NCBI RefSeq assembly: GCF_000008185.1
Contig: NC_002967.9
Span: 372,001 to 436,000, forward strand
DNA: 64,000 nt
Direction of reading: 5' to 3'
DNA from: Treponema denticola ATCC 35405
GTDB taxonomy: Bacteria > Spirochaetota > Spirochaetia > Treponematales > Treponemataceae
The notes below the pieces were generated by a model that searched no databases, was not told the DNA's origin, and saw only the letters and a list, made by a program, of their open reading frames with translations. Each line of letters opens with the position of its first letter. Position 1 is the stretch's first letter. This document shows positions 50,720-60,314 of this stretch, piece after piece. A program made the position numbers and the translations under genes.

Positions 50720-50805
50720 TGTTCTCATAAGGTGGTTGCAGTCGGCTTTAATACCCTTCGTTACGACGCAAGCGTCGGGGTATTAAACCCTCCGCACGAA
50801 TAAAG
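50720..50805. repeat. Inverted copy of the repeat core at 1168-1253
   Basis: These 86 bases are the exact reverse complement of 1168-1253, including the nested hairpin with TTTAATACCC/GGGTATTAAA arms. On the murD side (about 50690-50719) a partly matching extension carries CGTCGGGGT and TGTTGATTT words. The inverted ends seen at 1153-1326 are missing here. It lies between murD and the hydrolase gene. Confidence 0.85.
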
Positions 50806-50826
50806 ATTATATAAAGAAGGTTTTAT

Positions 50827-52674
50827 ATGAAAGGAAAAAGAAAATTGATTTTATGGATAACAGCTGTTGTATTTGTCTTTTTTATTTTGCCTATGGGTAT
50901 TGCTTACTTTATTTATCACGATACTTTCGGTTTAAGATATACAACTTCTTCCTATATGAAGCGGCAGGTAGAAGAATTTGAAGGATTGAAATTAAAAAAA
51001 TATTTTTTTACTTCAAATAAGGGACAAAAACTTACTGCGTATAAATACTATAAAGAAGACAGCGGTTATAAGGGGCTTATAATAATAGCTCACGGATTTG
51101 GAGGCGGAGGGCATAATTCCTATATGGATGTTGCAGATTATTTGGCAGGAAACGGGTATTTGGTGTTTTCTTATGATGCTACAGGAAATGATGAAAGTGA
51201 GGGAAGCGGAGTCGGAGGTTTGCCCCAGGGGATTATCGACCTTGACTATGCAATCAGGTTTGTAAAAGAAAATGAAGAATTTAAAAATTTACCAATTATG
51301 CTTTTCGGACACAGTTGGGGCGGCTATTCTGTTGGAAGTGTTTTAAATTTACATAAGGACATAGCGGCGGTTGTGACAGTTTCGGGTTTTAACTCTTCTA
51401 TCGGTATGATAAAAGATAATGGGGGAGACTTTATCGGAAAATGGATTAATTTTTTTATGCCATATTTTTCGTTGATAGAAAAAATAAAATTCGGAAAGTA
51501 TGCAAATTATTCCTGCATAAAGGGATTCGAAAATTCCGATACAAAGGTAATGGTTATTCACAGTTCTGATGATGATACCGTTTCTTTTGAAAATAATTAT
51601 AAACCGTTTTATAAAAAATTCGGAAGCAATAGCCGATTCACTTTTATCGAGTATGATAATAGAGGACATAGTTATTTGTATTATACTGATGAAGCTAGAA
51701 GTTACGGTAAAAAACTCAGCGAAGATTTTACAAGTTTTAAAAAATCTTTGCAAGTAGAAATTACACCTGAAATACGAGCCAAGTATTTTAAAAAACATCT
51801 GGACAAAAAACAATTTTTTGAAGTTGATAAAGGTCTAATGGAAAAAATAGTTTTGTTTTATGATGAGAGTTCTGCAGAAAAGGCCTTTACCAAAGATTAT
51901 GATTGGAACAGATATAAAAAAAATAAACAAATTCTTGACGAGGTTTTTGAATTTATACGAAAAAAATCTTTAGCAGAAAATGATATTAAGGAATTATTAA
52001 AAGAAGAAAAAATTAAACCTGTGAATTTAGGTTTTAATATTTCAAAAGCTTCATTTTCAAAAAACGGAGCTGATGCAGGATTTCGCATTGATTATTTTTT
52101 ATATAAAAACGAAGGATATAAAATAAATATTAAGATTGACAATTTTGTAAAAGAAAGATTATCTGTTTTGTTTAAAAAAGATAAAAATATTGAAGCAGAA
52201 TTTAATAATTTTTTTATTCACAATCTTATAGATAATTCTTATTCTTATACGTTTGTTGATAATGATATTGAGAAAAAATATTTATATGAGAAAAATACTT
52301 TAGTTGGAAAACCGAATAAACTGAACTTACCCAAAGATTATCAGAAATACTATGATGCTCTCTTTTATTCTGAGAATGATATAGCTTATGGTTATAATAT
52401 TGGAATTACAAATGAAATTCCTTATGGCCGTGAAGCTATGAATCATCTTTTGGAATTACAAGATGCAAAAATTTTTGAAAATATATTAATAGGTGAAAAC
52501 CCTGCCGGCCGTATGTATGCTACGGAAGCATTGCTTAATATGTCAAAAAATATAGCGACAATAAAGAAAATTAATAATGTATTTGAAATTTTAAAAAAGG
52601 ATAATACAACCTATCTATATTGTGCAGGGTGTATTGTAATACCTAAAACATATGAGTTTATACAAAACAATTAG
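50827..52674 (+). CDS. Membrane-anchored alpha/beta hydrolase with unknown C-terminal domain
   Basis: A 615-residue protein. One N-terminal membrane helix (about residues 7-30) anchors it facing the periplasm. Residues 55-310 are an alpha/beta hydrolase: HGFGGGGHNS (oxyanion), nucleophile elbow FGHSWGGYS, acid in SSDDDTVSF and histidine in DNRGHSYL. The C-terminal 300 residues have no known fold that I recognise; they are Lys/Asn/Phe-rich and beta-like, perhaps a substrate or cell-wall binding part. It has AGAAGG seven bases before the ATG. It is longer than the hydrolases at 12337 and 28883. Confidence 0.82.
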   Translation: MKGKRKLILWITAVVFVFFILPMGIAYFIYHDTFGLRYTTSSYMKRQVEEFEGLKLKKYFFTSNKGQKLTAYKYYKEDSGYKGLIIIAHGFGGGGHNSYMDVADYLAGNGYLVFSYDATGNDESEGSGVGGLPQGIIDLDYAIRFVKENEEFKNLPIMLFGHSWGGYSVGSVLNLHKDIAAVVTVSGFNSSIGMIKDNGGDFIGKWINFFMPYFSLIEKIKFGKYANYSCIKGFENSDTKVMVIHSSDDDTVSFENNYKPFYKKFGSNSRFTFIEYDNRGHSYLYYTDEARSYGKKLSEDFTSFKKSLQVEITPEIRAKYFKKHLDKKQFFEVDKGLMEKIVLFYDESSAEKAFTKDYDWNRYKKNKQILDEVFEFIRKKSLAENDIKELLKEEKIKPVNLGFNISKASFSKNGADAGFRIDYFLYKNEGYKINIKIDNFVKERLSVLFKKDKNIEAEFNNFFIHNLIDNSYSYTFVDNDIEKKYLYEKNTLVGKPNKLNLPKDYQKYYDALFYSENDIAYGYNIGITNEIPYGREAMNHLLELQDAKIFENILIGENPAGRMYATEALLNMSKNIATIKKINNVFEILKKDNTTYLYCAGCIVIPKTYEFIQNN

Positions 52675-52721
52675 ATAAGTAGTAACATTATTTCCTTAAC
52701 TCTCTATCAAACTATAATATT

Positions 52722-54266
52722 TTAAATACTTATCACTACTGCATTTTTATCTTCAATTTTTTCATGTGTAACGGCAATAATAATTTTATCGGCTATTCGC
52801 ATAAGATTTTGCTCTATTTTTTTATAAATTTCGCGTTCTACATTTTTAAAAGGTTCATCCAAGATGATAACGCTTTTTGATAAATCAAGATTTCGGGCAA
52901 GGTTAAGCCTTCGGGTTTCTCCTCCCGAAATACTTTTTTCATCTAAGCTGCCTTTTTCATGTAAAGTATTTGCAAGGGTAAATGCACATACAAGGTCGAG
53001 CTCTTTTTGTTTTTCTTCAACGGAAGTAAAAAGGTTTTCTTCGATAGATCCATTGATAATAAAATTTTCTTGCGGAATATATGAAATTTCACCGATAAGT
53101 TCATCTTCAGTATAAGAGTTGATATCTTTACCGTTAATAAAAATCGAATTATCAGGGGCAGGTAATTCCTTTGTAATAAGTTTTATTAGAGTAGACTTTC
53201 CTTTTCCGCTTTCAGCCTGTAAATAGTAAAACCCGTTTTTAAGCGATATGTTAAAATCGGTAAAGACATGATTATCCCCATAAGAAAAATTAAGATTTTT
53301 TATTTCTATGGAAGTGAGGGGATTTTTAGGTATCTTAGTTTCTGAAAGATGACTTTTAACTTCAAAATATTTTTTGTCTAAAATTAAAAGACCTGAACGG
53401 ATCGAAATGACATTATAGAATAAATTTTCAAAGCTGCTTGAAATAAGTGCATTTAAACCCAGCACAGCAGCAAGCGAGCCGAGCGTTGTTTTTCCTTTCA
53501 AAATAAAATAGAATAAAAAGATAATCATCAAAACGGTTATAAGAATGCTGGGGAAATTCACGATATCCAAAAGCAGATCCCTGTTTGCGCTATATTTATA
53601 TCGGTAGTTTTCATAATTTTCAAATTCTTTTTTTGTACGTTGTACAAAATATTTTTTTGCACGGTTAATAAAAATCGTAAAATGTCCCGTTAAAATATCT
53701 TGAATATAATTATAATAGCCGGATCGTTTTTCTATAAATGTGTTTGAGAGTTCATCAAGTTTAGGATCAATTTTTTTAAACATTAAAAATGAAAAAGCCA
53801 TTGAAACAAAACAAAAAATAATAAACGGCGGAAAAATAAAGTATGTCGTTACAAGACCGAATATAATTGCATTTATATTATAGAGAGCATCCATTAAATT
53901 ACAAATTGCTTCAGATGAAAAATAATCACAAGAGTTTATAAAAAGTTCATAGTATTTTGTTTTATCCTGATGATGTTCAATTCTGTTTTCGCAAGCCATA
54001 TAATTCGCAATATTGTTTCTAAGTGTCAATCTGCAATCTTTTCGCAGTTTAGTTTCGGCTAAGTTTTCTATAAATATTATTAGGCCTGCAAGAAAACCGA
54101 ATGCGGCAAATATAAAAACATATTCAATTTTTCCGTTTCCTTCAATAGTTTTGTCAATAGTAATTTGTAAAATTTTTGATGAATAAGTATCTAAAAATGC
54201 CGTTATTGAAACCAGTACAAAGGTTATAGTAAATAGAAATTTATTTTTCTTTAACAGTTTTAACAT
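52722..54266 (-). CDS. ABC exporter half-transporter (second of pair)
   Basis: A 514-residue half-transporter: about six helices, then an ATPase with Walker A ESGKGKSTL, signature ISGGETRRLNLARNL and Walker B VIILDEPF with the Glu present. Its start overlaps the end of the upstream partner by 26 bases. The compact form and pair arrangement suit a heterodimeric exporter of a peptide or small metabolite. No biosynthetic or precursor-peptide gene is adjacent. It converges on the hydrolase gene. Confidence 0.9.
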   Translation of the reverse strand: MLKLLKKNKFLFTITFVLVSITAFLDTYSSKILQITIDKTIEGNGKIEYVFIFAAFGFLAGLIIFIENLAETKLRKDCRLTLRNNIANYMACENRIEHHQDKTKYYELFINSCDYFSSEAICNLMDALYNINAIIFGLVTTYFIFPPFIIFCFVSMAFSFLMFKKIDPKLDELSNTFIEKRSGYYNYIQDILTGHFTIFINRAKKYFVQRTKKEFENYENYRYKYSANRDLLLDIVNFPSILITVLMIIFLFYFILKGKTTLGSLAAVLGLNALISSSFENLFYNVISIRSGLLILDKKYFEVKSHLSETKIPKNPLTSIEIKNLNFSYGDNHVFTDFNISLKNGFYYLQAESGKGKSTLIKLITKELPAPDNSIFINGKDINSYTEDELIGEISYIPQENFIINGSIEENLFTSVEEKQKELDLVCAFTLANTLHEKGSLDEKSISGGETRRLNLARNLDLSKSVIILDEPFKNVEREIYKKIEQNLMRIADKIIIAVTHEKIEDKNAVVISI

Positions 54267-55848
54267 TTAATTTTCCTTCATCCAGATTAAATATATAATC
54301 AAATTTTTCGGTATCAATTTCACGATGAGAAATTTCAATATATGTCAATTCCTTGTCATCCAAAAATTTGTTTTGAATAAATTTATAATTTTCAAAGTCA
54401 AGACCTGCAAAGGTTTCATCCATAATTATATTTTTATATGAACCTGCAAAAACCCGAGCTAATGCGGTGCGTTCTTTTTCTCCTCCGGATATTTGCATTC
54501 CGTCAGTATCTAATGCGCTTATATCCTTATCGTAAAATTTTTCAAGCCGTGCAAATTCATAAGGTTCTTTTTGTTTTTTATCTCCAAAGAAAATATTATC
54601 TTCAATCGATGTTTTAAAAAGATGAAAGTTTTGATTAATAAAATAAAACGGCGGATATTCGTTATCTGAAATTTCCTCATTGTTAAAATATACTTTACCG
54701 GTATCGGGTTTTAATAAATTTAAGGCAATTTTTATCAAAGTAGATTTTCCACTGCCGCTTTTTCCCGTTAATAATATTTTATCACCCTTGTTGATTTGTA
54801 AACTTATATTTTTTAAAATGGAAATATTTTCTCCGTCTTTTGTGTTATATGAAAAAGAAACATCTTTGAATTTAAGAATCTGAAATTCCTTTGTAGATAA
54901 AATTTTATTTTTTCTACTTTTTATGATCCCGTCTATTTTTTCTTTGCTCGTTTTTCCGTAACGCACTTCAATAAAAAGATTAAGCAGCCCTTCAAGCTTT
55001 TGCGAAAAAACATTCATATATAAGATTGTAGAGCTCAACATACCTATTGTTATTTTGTTTTTTGTAAACAAAAAAATTGCAAATGCTAATCCGGCTGCCG
55101 CTAAAAACATTGAGGTTAAAATCATTATCCATTCAAAAGCCGTTTTCTTAATTTCTATTTTGCAGCTTTGATTTTCGAATGTATTATTTGCGCTTACTTG
55201 ACGGGTAAAAAGCAGATTTCTTTTTCCGTTTAAAATATAGAAGGGAAGACCTCTTTGATTTTCGGTTGTTTTGGCGTTATATTCTTCTTGCAGAGTAATT
55301 TCTTGAGAAGAGATTTTGTCAATGTGAGGCTCGATGATTTTTGTAACTAATTTCCCTATTACAAAAGACGAAAGCATAATAATCGGTAAACTAAAATGGA
55401 ATGATATCAAAACAAAGACCGTCAACAAAATTCCTACAAAACTTGAAGCGATATTAATGCGTCCAAGTAAATATGAGGTTTGTATTTTAGGTATTTGATC
55501 TTTAAATGCGGTAAAATAATAATCCGTTTCATGCTTTAAAAAATCTTCAGGAGGAATGTCAAAAATAGCGTCTGAAAGATTTTGACTATAAAGAAGAGCA
55601 AATTTCTTGCGTATAAAAAATACACCCCGTTGACATAGGTGATGAATGACTACAAAAAGGACTTCAAGCAGAGCATAGAATATAATGAGTTTAATTTTTT
55701 CCGGAGAAGGATCGTTTGTAAATTTATCGATAGCGAACCCAAAAAAATACAAAATACCTGTTGAGGCTGCCGTTTGGATGGTTTTAAGAATAAAAATCAA
55801 TATGAAGTACATTTTTGTCTCCTGTTTTATAATACTGATTATGTTCAT
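54241..55848 (-). CDS. ABC exporter half-transporter (first of pair)
   Basis: A 535-residue half-transporter with an N-terminal six-helix region (residues 15-310) and a C-terminal ATPase: Walker A GKSGSGKSTL, signature ISGGEKERTALARVF and Walker B NIIMDETFAG with the catalytic Glu. Both members of this pair keep a Glu, unlike the pair at 30283-33934, so both sites may be active. It is the first gene of the two-gene operon; the upstream gap to the glycosyltransferase gene (55849-56003) shows no clear promoter to my eye. Confidence 0.9.
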   Translation of the reverse strand: MNIISIIKQETKMYFILIFILKTIQTAASTGILYFFGFAIDKFTNDPSPEKIKLIIFYALLEVLFVVIHHLCQRGVFFIRKKFALLYSQNLSDAIFDIPPEDFLKHETDYYFTAFKDQIPKIQTSYLLGRINIASSFVGILLTVFVLISFHFSLPIIMLSSFVIGKLVTKIIEPHIDKISSQEITLQEEYNAKTTENQRGLPFYILNGKRNLLFTRQVSANNTFENQSCKIEIKKTAFEWIMILTSMFLAAAGLAFAIFLFTKNKITIGMLSSTILYMNVFSQKLEGLLNLFIEVRYGKTSKEKIDGIIKSRKNKILSTKEFQILKFKDVSFSYNTKDGENISILKNISLQINKGDKILLTGKSGSGKSTLIKIALNLLKPDTGKVYFNNEEISDNEYPPFYFINQNFHLFKTSIEDNIFFGDKKQKEPYEFARLEKFYDKDISALDTDGMQISGGEKERTALARVFAGSYKNIIMDETFAGLDFENYKFIQNKFLDDKELTYIEISHREIDTEKFDYIFNLDEGKLNVKTVKEK

Positions 55849-56003
55849 TTACTCCGCAACTACCTTTTGTATCCAGAAATTAAGAATGTTTTGTTAATAA
55901 TAGTTTCGGATTTTTAACTATAACTTTCAGAGTCATATCTTCTGTAAATCAATAATATACTTATTATATATATATTATGCAATAGGTAAACACATTAATA
56001 TCA

Positions 56004-57290
56004 TTAATAAGAAAAAGTACCTTTAATCTCCTCTTCAATCCTATCTATAATACTTTCCCAAGAATGTTTTTTTATTTCTTCTGCGACAGGGGAATAAAAA
56101 TCTTTTTGGGATTTAAGTCTTTCCATTTGAAGCATGATTTTTTCGGAAAGGGCTTCGACAAAGGCGGGCTTATCTTCTTCGTATGCCTTGTCTACATCGT
56201 AAATGCGAGGAAGTTTGACAAATTCGATAATGCCGCTTGTGTTGATTTTTTCGCCGAGGAGGTTTATAAGTCCTTCAATTTCTGTGGTAACTGTAAAAAG
56301 GCCGCAGGCTAAGGCTTCAACGGCGACAAGACCTAAGGCTTCATAGTATGAAGGCAAAATAAAAATATCGTTTTGTTTTAAAATTTTACACATACATATT
56401 TGAGATGAAGCATTTACTATTTTTAAGTTTTCGTTGAAGCCGGCATTTTTTAAAAGAATGTTTTTTTGTTCTTCTGTTGCATTTCCTATCAAGGTCAGTT
56501 CCGTATTAGGATATTTTTTTAAAATAAGCGGAAGAGTTTTTGCAAGTTCAAACACTCCCTTTGAATCGGATATCTTTCCTGCATAGCAAAGCTTGAATGT
56601 TCCATCAAAGATATGTCTATCCTTATCGTTAAAAATATCGGGATTAAAGCCGCCTCCTGCCAATTTAATTTTTTCAGGCGGTGCCGAAAAAATAGTTTGC
56701 GCTTCGGCAATATCCTTAGGGCTTACGGTAAAATATAAATCGAGCTTGTCCAAGTTTTGTATGTACCGTGTCTTTATCCAAGGATTTTTTTTAATCTGCC
56801 TGATATCCGTACCGTGACTTATGCCTATTATTTTTTTGCCGGAAAATATTTTTTTTACCAAAGAGGTTAAAATAAAAAGATGATGACTTATAATGATATC
56901 GGGATTGAATTCTTCTTTTGCACGGAGAAGAGTTTTTTCAAAAACCGAAATCCATTTTTGATACATCTCATCGCTCATTTTGGAATAAACGGTTGAGGTA
57001 TAGGGCATTATGTCGCTCATTCCTGCAATCGGAAAAGGGAGGTCTGCATTAAAAACAGTTTTTTCTTCCTGCTCATAATCGGATAAAAATTTGATGGGAT
57101 ATTCTTTTACGCTTCCCTGTAATTTATCGGGTAAAGATTCATTAAAAGTTTTTTCGGCAAAGGGAAGCTGTGTGCCGTAAAGAACCGCATTTTCATGTCC
57201 TTTTTTTATCATTCCTTCGACGAGGGTGCTAAAATAAACCCCGCTTCCTGTTTTCATCGGTAATTGTGCAAGGCAGTGAAGTATCTTCAA
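56004..57290 (-). CDS. Glycosyltransferase family 4 protein
   Basis: A 428-residue retaining GT-B glycosyltransferase. The N-terminal domain starts KILHCLAQLPMKTGSGVYFSTL. The C-terminal donor domain has LCYAGKISDSKGVFEL and the family signature PSYYEALGLVAVEALACGL, with the expected two Glu. No signal peptide; it acts at the inner face of the membrane, probably adding a sugar to a lipid or surface glycan. The start overlaps the ABC ATPase gene by four bases (ATGA type), so the three genes form one operon, although their functions look unrelated. Confidence 0.9.
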   Translation of the reverse strand: MKILHCLAQLPMKTGSGVYFSTLVEGMIKKGHENAVLYGTQLPFAEKTFNESLPDKLQGSVKEYPIKFLSDYEQEEKTVFNADLPFPIAGMSDIMPYTSTVYSKMSDEMYQKWISVFEKTLLRAKEEFNPDIIISHHLFILTSLVKKIFSGKKIIGISHGTDIRQIKKNPWIKTRYIQNLDKLDLYFTVSPKDIAEAQTIFSAPPEKIKLAGGGFNPDIFNDKDRHIFDGTFKLCYAGKISDSKGVFELAKTLPLILKKYPNTELTLIGNATEEQKNILLKNAGFNENLKIVNASSQICMCKILKQNDIFILPSYYEALGLVAVEALACGLFTVTTEIEGLINLLGEKINTSGIIEFVKLPRIYDVDKAYEEDKPAFVEALSEKIMLQMERLKSQKDFYSPVAEEIKKHSWESIIDRIEEEIKGTFSY

Positions 57291-58237
57291 TTTAAATTCT
57301 CCTTAATATAGGTAATATAAACTCTTTCATTCTTTTGATAATTGCAGTCATTGTTTAAAACAATGGCCTTTAATTCTTTTTCTTTAGTTTTAAGAAAGAG
57401 TTCTATTATTTCGCCCTTAAAAATAATATTGATAATTTGGGCTTCTTCAAAATTTCCCATATTTTCTTCCGGTAAAGATTTAAATACTTTTATCTTTTCA
57501 GGCCTGATATATGAATTTTCTATTTTATTGTTTGTACCGATAAAGTCAAGAGCAAATTCGCTTGCAGGTTGATTATAAAGAGATTCAGCCGTTCCTTCCT
57601 GAATAATTTCTCCATTATTCATCAAAATAATTTTATCGGCAATTTCAAATGCTTCGCTTTGATCATGGGTAACAAAAATTGTAGTGATATTAAATTCTTT
57701 TTGAATTTGTTTTATTTCTTTACGCATATTGATTCTAAGCTTTGCATCCAAGTTGCTTAAAGGTTCGTCCAACAAAAGAAGCTTAGGCCTTATAATCAAA
57801 CTGCGTGCAAGAGCAACCCTCTGCTGTTCTCCGCCTGAAAGTTCGCTTATGTGTTTTTTTTCATAACCAGATAAGCCCATTGTTTTTATCATCTTCATTC
57901 CGGCTTCAACTCGTTCAGCCTTAGGCATCTTTTTAAATTTTAAACCGTAAATAATATTCGATAAAACATTCATGTGAGGAAAAAGCCCATAGGATTGAAA
58001 AACGGTAGAAACATTTCTATTTTCAGGCGGGTCATTTGTAATTTCTTTGCCGTCAAGAATTATTTTTCCGCTGTCAGGTTTTAAAAAACCTCCTATCGAT
58101 TTTAATACCGTACTTTTTCCGCAGCCGGACGGTCCTAAAAGACAGAGGAGCTTTCCTTTTTCAAGGTTAAAGCTTATATTTTTTACCGCATTTTTTTCTT
58201 TATATGTTTTTGTTAGGTTTGTTAATTCCAAATACAT
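57287..58237 (-). CDS. ABC importer ATPase, iron(III)/polyamine type
   Basis: A 316-residue ATPase of the FbpC/PotA class. Walker A is GPSGCGKSTVLKSIGG, the signature LSGGEQQRVALARSL, and Walker B LLLLDEPLSNLDAKLR; a TOBE-like regulatory tail lies beyond residue 235. It pairs with the permease gene 22 bases upstream and overlaps the glycosyltransferase by four bases. The tail is short compared with sugar-type ATPases. No binding protein is encoded nearby. Confidence 0.92.
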   Translation of the reverse strand: MYLELTNLTKTYKEKNAVKNISFNLEKGKLLCLLGPSGCGKSTVLKSIGGFLKPDSGKIILDGKEITNDPPENRNVSTVFQSYGLFPHMNVLSNIIYGLKFKKMPKAERVEAGMKMIKTMGLSGYEKKHISELSGGEQQRVALARSLIIRPKLLLLDEPLSNLDAKLRINMRKEIKQIQKEFNITTIFVTHDQSEAFEIADKIILMNNGEIIQEGTAESLYNQPASEFALDFIGTNNKIENSYIRPEKIKVFKSLPEENMGNFEEAQIINIIFKGEIIELFLKTKEKELKAIVLNNDCNYQKNERVYITYIKENLN

Positions 58238-58259
58238 AAAACCTCCGGCCTTTTAAAAA

Positions 58260-59879
58260 TTATTTTTTCTTTAAAACTAAAAAGTAAATTAAATTTACAA
58301 TTAAACAAATTATAATTATAAGCAAGGCAATTACGGAACCTATTTCATAATAACCGCTTTGAATTACATCGAACATAACAAGGGTTAAAACTTTTTGACT
58401 CGGGTATACTAAAAAAATAATTGAACCTATTGTAGTCATCGTCGTTGTAAATCCGTTGATAAAAGAAACGCCCAAAGCATTTTTACTTAAAGGAATAACG
58501 GCATCGGTAATTTCATTTATTCTTTTACCGCCTAAATCTCTGATTGAATTTAAAGTGTCGATGTTTATTTCTTCCATTGCCGCATTTCCTATCTTTGTAG
58601 AAAATGGCAGCTGTTTAAATAGTATATTTAAAACAACTATTGCTGCCGTTCCTGTAAGCATTAATGGTTTTGAATTAAAGGCCAATAAATAACCGAGCCC
58701 GAAAAAAGTTCCCGGAATTATATAGGGAAGAGTTGCGGCAAAATCTACAGCCTGCATTATCTTTATTTTTCTTATTTGTTTATAATAAGCGATAAGCAAA
58801 CCGATTATGCTGCCTCCGCCTGCAGCGATAAGACTGTAAACTATGCTCCTTATAACCGTGCTTGTAATATGATCTCTTGTTTCTAAAATATTTGCAAAGG
58901 TAAAAATCATTTTCCCCTTTTTCATTTTTGTAAATGCGGATAATATAATAGAAGAATATTGAATGCTTATCCATAATAAAAAGAAAACGGCAATTATGCT
59001 TATAAGATAAAAAAGAATTCCCTGTCTTTTTATTTCAATTTCCGACGTGGCCGTACCGTGTGAAGAGATGGAAATATTTTTAAAACTTTTTTGATAAAGA
59101 ATAAAAATAATAATTGCAGGAATTAAAAGAAGTACATTTATTGCGGAAGCCTTACCTAAGTTGCCTTGAGCTATTACTGCAAAATAGCTTTCGGTTGCAA
59201 GCACATTAAAAGAGCCTCCTATGATTACGGGCGTTCCGAAATCCGACAAACTTCGCAAAAAAGTTAAGAGCATAACCGATTTGATTGCAGGAAAAAGAAA
59301 GGGAAGAATTATATCGATAATCAGGCGGTCTGTCTTTGCTCCGAGGTTGCGGGCACTATCCAATTGCGACCTATCCAAATTATTTAAAAAACCAATTAAA
59401 ATTAAAGCCGCTAAAGAAAAATTACTTAAAGACTGCATCAGCACAATGCCGGTAATTCCGTATGGACTTTTTGAAATACCTAAAAGATAATAAGAAACAA
59501 GCCCCCTCCTTCCAAAAAGGTTTATATAACTGAGGGCTGTTACAAAGGGCGGGCTTATCATCGTTACAGCTAAAATTAAAAAAATCAGGCGTTTTATTTT
59601 TTTAGGCATCAGATAAGAAAACAAGGCCGTGCTTATCCCTGCGATTGCCGTTAAAACCGTCGTATAAAATCCTACCGATAAGGAATTTTTTAAAAGATGA
59701 AGATGATTTTTAAACACATCTTCAAAAAGCTCAAAGCTAAGGCTTCCGTTTATAACAAGGCTTTCTTTAAATACATAAAAAAAAGGCATAGCTATAAATA
59801 TAAAAATACTTAAAATTAAGCTTAGTATGAGGATATAGTCGATGAGGCCGTTATAATTTTTTTTAAGCTGTTGTTTCAT
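58260..59879 (-). CDS. ABC importer permease, FbpB-type double permease
   Basis: A 539-residue permease made of two BinPDT-type halves, about 12 helices in all. The coupling EAA-like loops are at ARNLGAKTDRLIIDIILP (first half) and IRDLGGKRINEITDAVIP (second half). Double permeases of this kind serve iron(III) (FbpB, HitB) or thiamine/putrescine importers. AGGA lies before the ATG. It is the first gene of the permease - ATPase - glycosyltransferase operon. The periplasmic binding protein that should feed it is absent from the window. Confidence 0.92.
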   Translation of the reverse strand: MKQQLKKNYNGLIDYILILSLILSIFIFIAMPFFYVFKESLVINGSLSFELFEDVFKNHLHLLKNSLSVGFYTTVLTAIAGISTALFSYLMPKKIKRLIFLILAVTMISPPFVTALSYINLFGRRGLVSYYLLGISKSPYGITGIVLMQSLSNFSLAALILIGFLNNLDRSQLDSARNLGAKTDRLIIDIILPFLFPAIKSVMLLTFLRSLSDFGTPVIIGGSFNVLATESYFAVIAQGNLGKASAINVLLLIPAIIIFILYQKSFKNISISSHGTATSEIEIKRQGILFYLISIIAVFFLLWISIQYSSIILSAFTKMKKGKMIFTFANILETRDHITSTVIRSIVYSLIAAGGGSIIGLLIAYYKQIRKIKIMQAVDFAATLPYIIPGTFFGLGYLLAFNSKPLMLTGTAAIVVLNILFKQLPFSTKIGNAAMEEINIDTLNSIRDLGGKRINEITDAVIPLSKNALGVSFINGFTTTMTTIGSIIFLVYPSQKVLTLVMFDVIQSGYYEIGSVIALLIIIICLIVNLIYFLVLKKK

Positions 59880-59980
59880 TAAATTATCCTATAAGTCTAT
59901 ATTATTTTTAATAAATTTACTAGTATATGATATGGAATAAATTTTAGGTGATTGATATAGGAAACCCGTTTTACTCAGGC

Positions 59981-60227
59981 TTGACAGATTCTAGGTTTTG
60001 GCTTAATATAAATATATGCTTGAGCAATTTTTAGATTGTTTTCAATTTTATTTTTCTCAAAACTCAAATTTGCTTATTAAAAAAGTAGAGAAAAATGTTA
60101 GCCTTAGTTTACCCCCCCATTTTCTCTATTAACTATAATATCTCTAACGAATAACTTTTTACATTATTGTTTTTCTTATAAAAATAATTTTATTTATAAA
60201 ATTAGATCTCAAAAAGGAAGGATTAAA
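59981..60227 (+). promoter_or_regulatory. Promoter and long structured leader of the small-gene cluster
   Basis: TTGACA (59981-59986) and TAATAT (60004-60009) with a 17-base spacer lead into a leader of about 210 bases. In it a stem (arms 60086-60097 and 60118-60128, one bulge) encloses a loop with seven C in a row. No known riboswitch is recognised. An AAGGAAGG ribosome site at 60214-60221 serves the 28-residue peptide gene. The rest of the gap 59880-59980 shows nothing. Confidence 0.55.
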
Positions 60228-60314
60228 ATGAAACAAAAAAGATCGATTTCGATGGTTTGTGCATTAATTTTAATAATTGGTGCAATGGTAGGAGGTATGA
60301 TATATGGACTTTGA
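60228..60314 (+). CDS. 28-residue single-helix membrane peptide
   Basis: A very small gene: ATG at 60228, six bases after AAGGAAGG, with a TGA at 60312-60314. The peptide has a basic N-terminus (MKQKRS) and one hydrophobic helix (MVCALILIIGAMVGGMIYG), so it should insert in the inner membrane. It overlaps the next gene by 11 bases, and that gene's ribosome site (AGGAGG) lies inside it, so translation is coupled. It may be a leader peptide, a small membrane regulator or a toxin-like peptide. The strong ribosome site is the main evidence that it is real. Confidence 0.6.
   Translation: MKQKRSISMVCALILIIGAMVGGMIYGL

Noticed and set aside
52674-52734. Inverted repeat GATAAGTA/TACTTATC as a terminator between convergent genes
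   Set aside because: Only eight bases pair across a 45-base gap and it overlaps coding ends; too weak to call.
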